Assembly: GCA_026394635.1 (NCBI GenBank)
Contig: JAPKXV010000314.1
Location: forward strand, 1-13,605
Direction: 5' to 3'
Length of the DNA stretch: 13,605 nucleotides
Origin: Methanoregula sp.
Lineage (GTDB): Archaea > Halobacteriota > Methanomicrobia > Methanomicrobiales > Methanospirillaceae
Positions within the stretch are counted from its first letter, which is position 1; every line of letters starts with the position of its first letter. Position numbers and translations under genes: made by a program. Positions 7,094 to 13,605 of this stretch are shown piece by piece. The notes under the pieces are model-generated. The model had not been told where the DNA came from. It saw nothing but the letters and a program-made list of their open reading frames with translations, and ran no database searches.

Positions 7094-7132
7094 ATGGTGC
7101 CAGCCATGAGTGAGGGTTTTATTCGTCGATAA
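7094..7132 (+). other. Possible 12-codon leader frame overlapping the cimA start
   Basis: ATG 7094 opens a short frame (MVPAMSEGFIRR, stop TAA 7130-7132) in another frame from the synthase. It begins about where the transcript is predicted to start and ends inside the synthase gene. It could couple or regulate translation, or be meaningless. It has none of the branched-chain codon runs expected of a classic ilv/leu attenuator peptide (one Val and one Ile only). Confidence 0.2.
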
Positions 7133-8600
7133 GATTCGCTTTTTTGATACCACGTTGCGTGACGGGGAGCAGACTCCCGGCGTTTCGTTGAATCCTGAAC
7201 AGAAACTTGAGATCGCGTCCAGACTCGCGGATATCGGCGTCGATGTTATTGAAGTCGGTTCAGCGGCTGCTTCAGAAGGGGAGCGATCCGCAATCCGCAT
7301 AATCTCTGATGCAGGTCTCAGAACAGAGATCTGTACCTTTGTCCGTGCCCTTGTGCAGGACATCGACCTTGCGGCAGATTCCGGAGCGGATTCTGTTCAC
7401 CTCGTCGTCCCGGTCAGCGACCTGCACATTGCCAAAAAGATGAGAAAGACCCGCGAGCAGGTCGCATCTATGGCATATAGTGCGGTTGAACACGCAAAAG
7501 AGCGCGGGCTCATCGTTGAACTCTCAGGTGAAGATGCCTCGCGGGCTGACCAGGTGTTCCTCCGCACGCTCTTTACCGAAGGAGTCGGGAGGGGTGCAGA
7601 CCGGCTCTGCTTCTGCGATACTGTCGGGCTCCTTACACCGGAAAAAGTGGCGGAGTTCATCCCGCCCCTTGCAAGGATTGCGCCACTCTCGATCCACTGC
7701 CATGATGACCTCGGGTTTGCGCTGGCCAATACGGTTGCCGGGCTCAAATGCGGCGCCAGCTGCGCACATACGACCGTAAATGGCCTCGGGGAACGCGCCG
7801 GGAACGCGCCGTTTGAAGAGCTCGTCATGTCACTGGAGGTCCTGTACGACTACAAGACCCGGATTAAAAAGGAAGAACTCTACCACCTTGCCTCGCTGGT
7901 TTCCCGGCTGACCGGCGTCCCTCTCCCGGTCAACAAGGCAATCGTCGGTGAGATGGCCTTTACCCACGAGAGCGGCATCCATGCACACGGTGTGATGCGG
8001 GAGCCCTCGACCTATGAGTCCATTAAACCGGAGATGATCGGGAGAAAGCGCCGTATCGTGCTGGGCAAGCACTCAGGTTCCGCATCGGTGGAAGCGGCAC
8101 TTCACGAGATGAATTACACCACCGACGAGAACCAGGTCAAAGAGATCGTAAAACGGATCAAAGAGCTCGGTGACCAGGGCAAACGGGTCTCGGATACTGA
8201 CCTGATGGCGATTGCCGATGCTGTTCTTGCCATCGAATCCAACCCGGTCATAAAGATGCGGCAGTTCACCGCGGTGTCGGGAAGCAACATGATCCCTACC
8301 GCCTCGGTCACTCTTGAAGTGAACGGAAAGGAGATGACCGGGGCTGCCACCGGTGATGGCCCGGTCGATGCAGCAATGCAGGTACTGCGCAAATCCATCG
8401 GAGATGTGGCAGATATCCGGCTTGAAGAATATCATGTCGATGCGATCAGCGGCGGAACCGATGCACTGGTCGAAGTGACCGTAAGATTAAGTAAGGACGG
8501 GAAGATAATTACTTCAAGAGGCGCACGCACCGACATCATCATGGCAAGTGTCGAGGCGATGATCGCCGGTATGAACAGACTACTTGAGGGAAGAACATGA
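7110..8600 (+). CDS. cimA: (R)-citramalate synthase / 2-isopropylmalate synthase family enzyme
   Basis: This 496-residue enzyme condenses acetyl-CoA with pyruvate (citramalate, isoleucine route) or with 2-oxoisovalerate (isopropylmalate, leucine route). Residues ~9-280 form the DRE-TIM barrel: FFDTTLRDGEQTPGVSL (11-27, catalytic R17-D18), VELSGEDASR (136-145), HCHDDLG (196-202, metal ligands H196 and H198) and NGLGERAGNAPFEEL (224-238). ESGIHAHG (287-294) and LGKHSG (318-323) belong to the linking subdomain. Residues ~383-496 are the LeuA-type allosteric dimer domain, so feedback control by Ile or Leu is expected. The barrel reads closest to the methanogen CimA type as I know it (SVHLVVP, EICTFVRAL), but LeuA is possible. 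The start is a GTG with GGTG ten bases upstream; no ATG is available in frame. Its stop overlaps the ilvB start by four bases. Confidence 0.9.
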   Translation: MRVLFVDKIRFFDTTLRDGEQTPGVSLNPEQKLEIASRLADIGVDVIEVGSAAASEGERSAIRIISDAGLRTEICTFVRALVQDIDLAADSGADSVHLVVPVSDLHIAKKMRKTREQVASMAYSAVEHAKERGLIVELSGEDASRADQVFLRTLFTEGVGRGADRLCFCDTVGLLTPEKVAEFIPPLARIAPLSIHCHDDLGFALANTVAGLKCGASCAHTTVNGLGERAGNAPFEELVMSLEVLYDYKTRIKKEELYHLASLVSRLTGVPLPVNKAIVGEMAFTHESGIHAHGVMREPSTYESIKPEMIGRKRRIVLGKHSGSASVEAALHEMNYTTDENQVKEIVKRIKELGDQGKRVSDTDLMAIADAVLAIESNPVIKMRQFTAVSGSNMIPTASVTLEVNGKEMTGAATGDGPVDAAMQVLRKSIGDVADIRLEEYHVDAISGGTDALVEVTVRLSKDGKIITSRGARTDIIMASVEAMIAGMNRLLEGRT

Positions 8601-10273
8601 AAACCGGGGCAAAAATCCTCGTTGAATCATTGCAGCGCGAGGGTGTCGATATCTTATTCGGCTACCCTGGCGGCGTGGTTCTGCCAATCTATGATGAGCT
8701 CTACGACTCCCCTTTAAAACACCTCCTCGTGCGGCACGAACAGGCGGCAGCGCATGCTGCGGACGGATATGCACGGGCAAGCGGGAAGGTTGGCGCCTGC
8801 CTTGCGACATCAGGGCCGGGAGCCTGTAACCTTGTTACGGGAATCGCTACCGCATACATGGACTCTGTTCCCATCGTCGCAATTACCGGGCAGGTCCCGA
8901 CAAACCTGCTGGGAAACGACGCGTTCCAGGAATCAGATATCACCGGCATCACGATGCCGGTCACAAAACACAATTACCTTGTCAAGTCCGCAAGCGATCT
9001 CAGCCGCGTTATCAGGGAGGCATTCTACATCGCGGGTACCGGCAGGCCGGGCCCGGTTCTGGTCGATATTCCAAAAGACGTGAGCACCGGGCTTGCAAAG
9101 GACATCCCGCTGCCGGAAAAAGTAACTCTCCGGGGGTACAACCCCACCTACAAGGGGCACAAGCGCCAGATCGATAAGGCGGTTGAACTCATCGAGCACG
9201 CAGAGCGCCCGTTAATCTACGCAGGTGGTGGCATCATCTCCTCGAATGCATCCGCGGAACTCATCCAGCTTGCAACAAGCTGCGGGATCCCGGTGACCAC
9301 AACGCTCATGGGCATCGGGTGCATTCCCTGTGATCACCCGCTCAACCTCGGCATGCTGGGCATGCACGGCACCGAATACGCAAACTTTGCGGTTACGGAA
9401 TCCGACCTGCTGATTGCGATCGGTGCACGGTTTGATGACCGTGTGACCGGGAAGATCGATACCTTTGCACCGCACGCAACGATCGTGCATATCGACATTG
9501 ACCCGGCAGAGATCGGGAAGAACAAACGGGTCGATGTCCCGATTGTCGGAGACGTGAAGGCAGTGCTGCAGGACATGCTCGCAATTCTCAAAAAGAATGC
9601 CATGTACGAACCATGGATCAAGAAGATCAGGCACTGGAGGCAACATCATCCGCTCCGCATCAAGGACGACGGGCGCCTCCACCCGCAGCAGATCGTCCGG
9701 GCATTAAGCGATCTTGTGAAAGGCGAGGCAGTGATCGTGTCAGAAGTCGGGCAGAACCAGATGTGGACTGCACAGCACTTCTGTTTCCACCACCCCCGCA
9801 CATGGATCACAAGCGGCGGGCTGGGCACGATGGGGTACGGCTTCCCGGCTGCCATGGGGGCACACTTTGCCCGCCCAGATGTACCCGTCTTTGACATCGC
9901 GGGCGACGGCAGCATCCAGATGAACATCCAGGAGATGGGAACGGTTGCCGCAAACAGGATACCCGTGAAAGTTGCGATCTTAAACAACATGTACCTGGGC
10001 ATGGTACGCCAGTGGCAGGAGCTCTTCTTTGACCGGCGTTACTCCTATACCGAGCTCCCACCCGTTGACTTTGTCAAAATCGCAAACGCCTACGGGATCG
10101 ATGGCATCCGGGTGGATACACCTGATGAGGTGCTGCCTGCTCTTAAGGCATCGCTTGCCTGCGACGGGCCGTTTGTGATGGACTTCCGGATCGAACGGGA
10201 GGAGAATGTCTTCCCCATGGTCCCGGCTGGCGCTGCTATCAACGAGATGATCGGGGGGCATCCACGGACATGA
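8597..10273 (+). CDS. ilvB: Acetohydroxyacid (acetolactate) synthase, large catalytic subunit
   Basis: This 558-residue thiamine-diphosphate enzyme joins two pyruvates to acetolactate, or pyruvate with 2-oxobutyrate to acetohydroxybutyrate, the shared step of Val, Leu and Ile synthesis. The N-terminal pyrimidine-binding domain has YPGG (23-26) and RHEQAAAHAADGYAR (46-60) with catalytic E48. The middle FAD-type domain includes GARFDDRVTGK (276-286). The C-terminal pyrophosphate-binding domain has the GDG motif (436-438) through LNN (462-464), and RQWQELFF (471-478) holds the conserved W473 of the channel. Length and motifs are complete. The ATG at 8597 overlaps the previous stop (ATGA), and its own TGA overlaps the ilvN ATG in the same way, so three genes are probably translated in a coupled manner. 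Confidence 0.97.
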   Translation: MKTGAKILVESLQREGVDILFGYPGGVVLPIYDELYDSPLKHLLVRHEQAAAHAADGYARASGKVGACLATSGPGACNLVTGIATAYMDSVPIVAITGQVPTNLLGNDAFQESDITGITMPVTKHNYLVKSASDLSRVIREAFYIAGTGRPGPVLVDIPKDVSTGLAKDIPLPEKVTLRGYNPTYKGHKRQIDKAVELIEHAERPLIYAGGGIISSNASAELIQLATSCGIPVTTTLMGIGCIPCDHPLNLGMLGMHGTEYANFAVTESDLLIAIGARFDDRVTGKIDTFAPHATIVHIDIDPAEIGKNKRVDVPIVGDVKAVLQDMLAILKKNAMYEPWIKKIRHWRQHHPLRIKDDGRLHPQQIVRALSDLVKGEAVIVSEVGQNQMWTAQHFCFHHPRTWITSGGLGTMGYGFPAAMGAHFARPDVPVFDIAGDGSIQMNIQEMGTVAANRIPVKVAILNNMYLGMVRQWQELFFDRRYSYTELPPVDFVKIANAYGIDGIRVDTPDEVLPALKASLACDGPFVMDFRIEREENVFPMVPAGAAINEMIGGHPRT

Positions 10274-10773
10274 AGCCGCACACACTCTCCGTGCTGGTAG
10301 AGAATAAGCCCGGTGTTCTCTCCAGGGTTACCGGGCTGTTTTCACGGCGCGGGTTCAATATCGAGAGCCTCGCGGTCGGCACTTGCGAGGAACCGGATAT
10401 GAGCAGGATCACGATCGTACTGATCGGCGACGATGCCAAGGTGGAGCAGGTGATGAAACAGCTCCATAAGCTGATCGATGTGATCAAGGTCTCTGACCTG
10501 ACCGAGAACGAACGGGTTGAGCGCGAGCTCGCGCTGATAAAAGTAAATGCCGAGCCGGGGACCAGCCGCGCAGAGGTCATGCAGATCGCGTCAATCTTCA
10601 GGGCACAGATCATCGACGTCGGGGCAAAATCCGTCATCCTCCAGATCATTGGGGATACGGAAAAGATCGATGCACTCGAAAAACTACTCCGGCAATATGG
10701 TGTCAGGGAACTTGTGCGTACAGGAAGGATCGGGATCCTGCGGGGATCAAAAACGGTATCAGGTTCAAAATAA
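10270..10773 (+). CDS. ilvN: Acetohydroxyacid synthase, small regulatory subunit
   Basis: This 167-residue partner of IlvB stimulates the catalytic subunit and gives feedback inhibition, usually by valine. Residues ~3-76 form the ACT domain: LSVLVENKPGVLSRVTGLF (6-24) and RRGFNIESLAVG (26-37) make the amino-acid-binding turn. Residues ~82-160 are the C-terminal AHAS small-subunit domain, with LIKVNAEPGTSRAEV (89-103) and TGRIGILRG (151-159). Length matches the family's short form (IlvH-like). It begins inside the ilvB stop (ATGA overlap), so equal production of both subunits is likely. The ilvC gene that often follows in other genomes is not next to it. Confidence 0.96.
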   Translation: MKPHTLSVLVENKPGVLSRVTGLFSRRGFNIESLAVGTCEEPDMSRITIVLIGDDAKVEQVMKQLHKLIDVIKVSDLTENERVERELALIKVNAEPGTSRAEVMQIASIFRAQIIDVGAKSVILQIIGDTEKIDALEKLLRQYGVRELVRTGRIGILRGSKTVSGSK

Positions 10774-11110
10774 TCCTTTAAATCTCATTTTTCAGCCCTC
10801 GTGAAATCATCGTTTTTATTATTACATTCCTGAAAATGTTTGCTGTTTTCGTGGGAAGGGCAACCTCACGGAAGGAGAGAGACCGCGATACAATCATTAT
10901 TTTGCCGAACCTCCTCGCTAAAGTGATCCTGAAAATTATCCTTTTTTCGTAATTTTTCGCAATAAAAAAGATCCCAAAATATTTTATTGGTGCAGTCATG
11001 GATGAAAAAGACTCATCCAAACTATTTTGTAGCTTCCCATACTCCCAATGTTTAGTAACACTATGCAGGTATTCTGAATAAAAAGCTGCAGAAAAAAGAG
11101 TTGGGCGATT
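10774..11110. other. 337-base AT-rich intergenic region, no convincing gene
   Basis: It holds the T tracts that should end the ilv operon, a 7-bp inverted repeat (TGGATGA 10999-11005 with TCATCCA 11013-11019), a near-palindrome TATTC-t-GAATA (11070-11080) and an AT-rich GAATAAAAAG about 25-35 bases before the next ATG that may be its TATA box. The minus strand is open throughout, with a possible 73-codon frame from ATG 10999 down to 10778. Its peptide is rich in Ile, Lys, Arg and Phe, I do not recognise it, and it has no visible ribosome site, so I do not call it a gene. Confidence 0.4.
10788..10817 (+). terminator. Oligo-T tracts ending the cimA-ilvB-ilvN operon
   Basis: Two T5 runs (10788-10792 and 10813-10817) lie 15-45 bases after the ilvN stop in an AT-rich context, typical of archaeal U-tract termination. 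More T runs at 10942-10947 and 10953-10957 could act as backup. Positional inference. Confidence 0.45.
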
Positions 11111-13054
11111 ATGACCGAGAAACGGATTATCATTCAGGAACTGGGTGAAGACGGGCTGCTCCTGCCGGTGCTCGTGAACAGGGCGCTGTTGGCAAACGAC
11201 CGGATCAAATACTTTTTTACCCTCCTCCAGACTGCACAGGAGCGGGCAGACCACCCGGAGCGTGCGTTGCCTACGATGCGCACGGAGCGCGAGACTGCGG
11301 GCATCGAATCAGAGCAGTATGACACAGTGGTGCTCGGCGCGCAGCGTATTGATGAGGAATTGTATTCAGTTCCCTTTTTGCCTGATATCCTCCTGGGGAT
11401 CCGCGATAGTATGGAGGAGATGATCGCCCCTTTTGCCGCGCACGGGCGTGAAGAGGCGCAGGGGTTTATCCAAAGGAAGGATTCCCTGCTCGGGACGCTG
11501 CATGAAGAACCCGAAGGCACCATCTCATCGTCCCTGATCACCACGATCACTTCGGGAGAAGCGGGTACCGGTGACAGCATCCACCTCCTCGTCATGGATC
11601 TCCACCGTGCCCTTAACCAGCTCCAGACCGAACTGTCAAAAGAGACCATCGACGGCGCCATGACCTATATGCTGGGCGCCGGTGACGATGTGCTCGTCCG
11701 TGCATTCATGGCGGGCATCAACCGCACCACCCCGCTCCGGTTCGATCACCCGGGACTGGGGACCACTGCTACCCGTACGGGAAACAAACTCCTGATCCAG
11801 AACGATATTGGCGTGACCGATGCCCATGTTCTCGTCGTGAATGTTGAGGAGAAGACCGTGTCGGTCGTATATACGGATATCCACATGCAGCGCCTCGAGT
11901 TCTTCCAGAGCCTCTTTGAAGGCCGGCAGGTGCGCTGGCAGGACACTCTTTCCCGCAGGGGATCCGGGCAGTTGGAGAAGACGGTGTACCACCTCTCGGT
12001 CGGGACGTACACAGCTGCAAACGATGCCGACCTTGCCGGTTTTCTTTCCCACCTCGGTTCCCGCATTGTCTTTTTGATCGACTGGAACCGTGCACGCAAA
12101 CAGCTCCGCAATTTCCTGCTCAACAAGGACGCCATATCGGTCCTGCGATGGGCTGCTGATAAGGAAGTAGGGCATATGGGATTTCTCCGGCTCGGCGGCG
12201 ACAAGCTCATTTACGGTGCGCTTGAGCTGGCAGCCAGAGTCCCGCTCCGGTATGGCGAACCCCTCCATCAGCTCCTCGGCCGGGACCGCAGCATTGAATA
12301 TCTCAGGTGGGTATTAAAGACAGCGACAACCGGGCTCCGCGCAAACAACCCGCGCCTGCTCATACAGGACGAGATAAAGGCAGAATTGCTCCGCTACTTC
12401 CGTTCTGCACACGAAGGGCTGGTGGAGATCTGCATAGACCATGCTTCACTCCTGATTGAAGTAGGCACAGCCGTCCGCGACTCCCTCCTCCACATCCAGC
12501 GGTCCGGTGATGCGGATTTTGTGGTGCGGAGCGCAAAACGGGCAAAGGAATGGGAGAGCCGGGCCGACCAGCTTGTCGTTCAGGTCCGTACCCTTTCCAA
12601 AAGGATCGAAGAGGCCGAGTTTTTTCTCCTGCTCATCGACGCTGCTGATGATGCACTTGATGAACTGGAAGAAGCATGTTTTTTTACCACCCTGCTGCCG
12701 TCAATAGCCAGCTCAAAACCGGTAAACCGGAAGCTTACATCAATGGCTGAACTCGCGGTCAAAGCGGGGCAGGAGTACCTCAAAGTGCTCATCGCTGCGC
12801 AGAATATACGCAAGGATTACAGCCGCGATGAAATGCAGGAATTCCTGACTGCGGTAAACCGGGTGATCTCCCTTGAGCATGAATGCGACGAAGCGCTCCG
12901 TCTCACAGAAAAGACGATCATCTTGGAAAGTACCGATTACAAGGAACTGCGCGTGTATTTCGAGATTGCCCGGATTATCGAGGAGGCGACCAATTCCCTG
13001 ATGAAAGCCGTGTATATCATGCATGATACAATTCTCGAAGGAATGAACCGGTAA
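11111..13054 (+). CDS. PhoU-like (DUF47-type) C-terminal module fused to a long uncharacterised N-terminal region
   Basis: This is a 647-residue soluble protein without signal peptide or membrane segment. Residues ~425-640 are all-helical and PhoU-like: two E/DxxxD metal-type motifs are visible, E482-D486 in WESRADQL and E589-D593 in LEHECDEAL, with an acidic helix AADDALDELEEA (511-522) between them. PhoU and DUF47 proteins act as cytoplasmic regulators of phosphate uptake. Residues 1-~180 look helical and charged. Residues ~185-420 look like a mixed alpha/beta domain (LVVNVEEKTVSVVYTDIHM, RIVFLIDWNRARKQL) that I cannot name. A pyruvate phosphate dikinase gene starts eight bases downstream, so the two are almost surely one transcript and may work together; the Pi/PPi chemistry of that enzyme makes a phosphate-sensing link reasonable but unproven. 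The start at ATG 11111 follows an AT-rich leader without a clear Shine-Dalgarno. Confidence 0.8.
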   Translation: MTEKRIIIQELGEDGLLLPVLVNRALLANDRIKYFFTLLQTAQERADHPERALPTMRTERETAGIESEQYDTVVLGAQRIDEELYSVPFLPDILLGIRDSMEEMIAPFAAHGREEAQGFIQRKDSLLGTLHEEPEGTISSSLITTITSGEAGTGDSIHLLVMDLHRALNQLQTELSKETIDGAMTYMLGAGDDVLVRAFMAGINRTTPLRFDHPGLGTTATRTGNKLLIQNDIGVTDAHVLVVNVEEKTVSVVYTDIHMQRLEFFQSLFEGRQVRWQDTLSRRGSGQLEKTVYHLSVGTYTAANDADLAGFLSHLGSRIVFLIDWNRARKQLRNFLLNKDAISVLRWAADKEVGHMGFLRLGGDKLIYGALELAARVPLRYGEPLHQLLGRDRSIEYLRWVLKTATTGLRANNPRLLIQDEIKAELLRYFRSAHEGLVEICIDHASLLIEVGTAVRDSLLHIQRSGDADFVVRSAKRAKEWESRADQLVVQVRTLSKRIEEAEFFLLLIDAADDALDELEEACFFTTLLPSIASSKPVNRKLTSMAELAVKAGQEYLKVLIAAQNIRKDYSRDEMQEFLTAVNRVISLEHECDEALRLTEKTIILESTDYKELRVYFEIARIIEEATNSLMKAVYIMHDTILEGMNR

Positions 13055-13062
13055 TTCGAAGT

Positions 13063-13605
13063 ATGTCAGTTCCACTCGCGCACCTTGCGCTGTTCGGGTC
13101 CGGGCTGCAGAATGTTGTTCCTGCAGCAGAATTTGGCAATAAAGCTGCAGGGCTTGCCGAAATGGCGGCGCTGGGAATCCCGGTTCCTGCAGGGTTTGCC
13201 CTGCCGGTCGATATCTGCCAGTCATATTATAAAAATGCGGAAGTCCTCGGGGAAGATGTTCCCCGGCTCCTCCAGCAGGGAATGACACACATCGAACGGG
13301 CAACAGGTACCACGTTCGGCGGTGTACGCAGGCCACTCCTTGTTTCCGTTCGATCAGGGGCTCCCGTCTCGATGCCGGGGATTATGGACACGATCCTCAA
13401 TGTTGGTCTCACTCCGTCAACCGTCCGTGGGCTTCTCGCATATACCGGTAACCCGCGGTTTGTGTACGATTCCTACCGCCGTTTTTTGGAAAATTACGGG
13501 ACCAGCATCTTTGCCCATCCCCCCTCGCGCTACGCAACTCCGTTAAAGGAGATGATAAAAAAGGAGGGGGTGGCGGATGAGCGTGAACTGGACTACCAGA
13601 GCTTA
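13063..13605 (+). CDS. ppdK: Pyruvate, phosphate dikinase, N-terminal part (3' end outside window)
   Basis: 181 codons are open from ATG 13063 to the window edge. The enzyme interconverts ATP + Pi + pyruvate and AMP + PPi + PEP in the cytoplasm. The visible portion is the start of the ATP-grasp nucleotide-binding domain: GNKAAGLAEMAALGIPVPAGF (25-45) with the glycine-rich region and K27, then SVRSGAPVSMPGIMDT (95-110) with R97, and TGNPRFVYDSYRRF (128-141). SMPGIMDT and YDSYRRF point to PPDK rather than PEP synthase. The N-terminus is slightly shorter than many bacterial forms, lacking the usual longer lead into the GGKG-like motif. Spacing to the PhoU-like gene is eight bases. The phosphohistidine and PEP-binding domains must lie beyond the window, so completeness cannot be judged. 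Confidence 0.93.
   Translation, partial: MSVPLAHLALFGSGLQNVVPAAEFGNKAAGLAEMAALGIPVPAGFALPVDICQSYYKNAEVLGEDVPRLLQQGMTHIERATGTTFGGVRRPLLVSVRSGAPVSMPGIMDTILNVGLTPSTVRGLLAYTGNPRFVYDSYRRFLENYGTSIFAHPPSRYATPLKEMIKKEGVADERELDYQSL

Noticed and set aside
7094..7160. A frameshift near the cimA start, which would make ATG 7094 or 7106 the true start
   Set aside because: The frame from GTG 7110 leads straight into the conserved FFDTTLRDGEQ motif, and the upstream frame stops after 12 codons. A frameshift is not needed, although a sequencing error cannot be fully excluded.
1..13605. CRISPR arrays, rRNA, tRNA, intact transposases or integrases
   Set aside because: No regularly spaced repeats, no cloverleaf-type sequence, no rRNA-like stretch and no transposase or integrase motif were seen on reading both strands.

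Overview
The window looks like archaeal chromosome, most likely from a methanogen of the Methanomicrobiales type (Methanoregula-like). This is inferred from family resemblance and signals, not from a database search. The pointers are: archaeal TATA-like boxes close enough to start codons to suggest leaderless transcripts (538; possibly 7094); oligo-T tracts rather than classic bacterial terminators after genes; a citramalate/isopropylmalate synthase that closely resembles the methanogen type and heads an ilvB-ilvN operon; and a zinc-ribbon protein with one membrane segment, of a kind common in these archaea. Coding density is high, GC is moderate, and several gene pairs share a 4-base ATGA overlap.

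Layout. (1) 1-329 is the 3' end of pntB, the beta subunit of proton-translocating NAD(P) transhydrogenase. It is followed by a short coding-like remnant and a T8 tract. (2) 538-1341 (+) is a zinc-ribbon protein with one membrane segment and a probable leaderless promoter. (3) 1342-1600 is a convergent intergenic region with three tandem hairpins. (4) 1601-6880 (-) is a tightly overlapped polyphosphate operon, read from right to left: ppk1 (polyP synthesis), a CHAD-HD fusion protein (predicted polyP binding), and ppx/gppA (polyP or pppGpp hydrolysis) with its own C-terminal HD domain. (5) 6881-7109 is the divergent promoter region with a perfect 13-bp inverted repeat. (6) 7110-10773 (+) is a branched-chain amino acid operon, cimA/leuA-type synthase, ilvB, ilvN, joined by ATGA overlaps and with no ilvC directly after it. 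(7) 10774-11110 is a 337-base AT-rich gap with several oligo-T tracts and no convincing gene. (8) 11111-13054 (+) encodes a 647-residue protein with a C-terminal PhoU-like (DUF47-type) module and a long N-terminal part I do not recognise. Eight bases later comes the start of a pyruvate phosphate dikinase gene that runs off the window end.

How the parts work together. The minus-strand operon covers synthesis, predicted binding and breakdown of polyphosphate. The CHAD and Ppx proteins carry clearly related HD domains, so the module appears to have spread by domain duplication between neighbouring genes. The plus-strand operon supplies the first steps of isoleucine synthesis by the citramalate route, or leucine synthesis, and acetohydroxyacid synthase. 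The last pair couples a PhoU-like regulator to a PPi/phosphate-handling enzyme at the PEP-pyruvate node. The points most worth following up are the CHAD-HD/Ppx-HD pair, the uncharacterised N-terminal region fused to the PhoU module beside ppdK, and the perfect 40-bp dyad between the two divergent operons.
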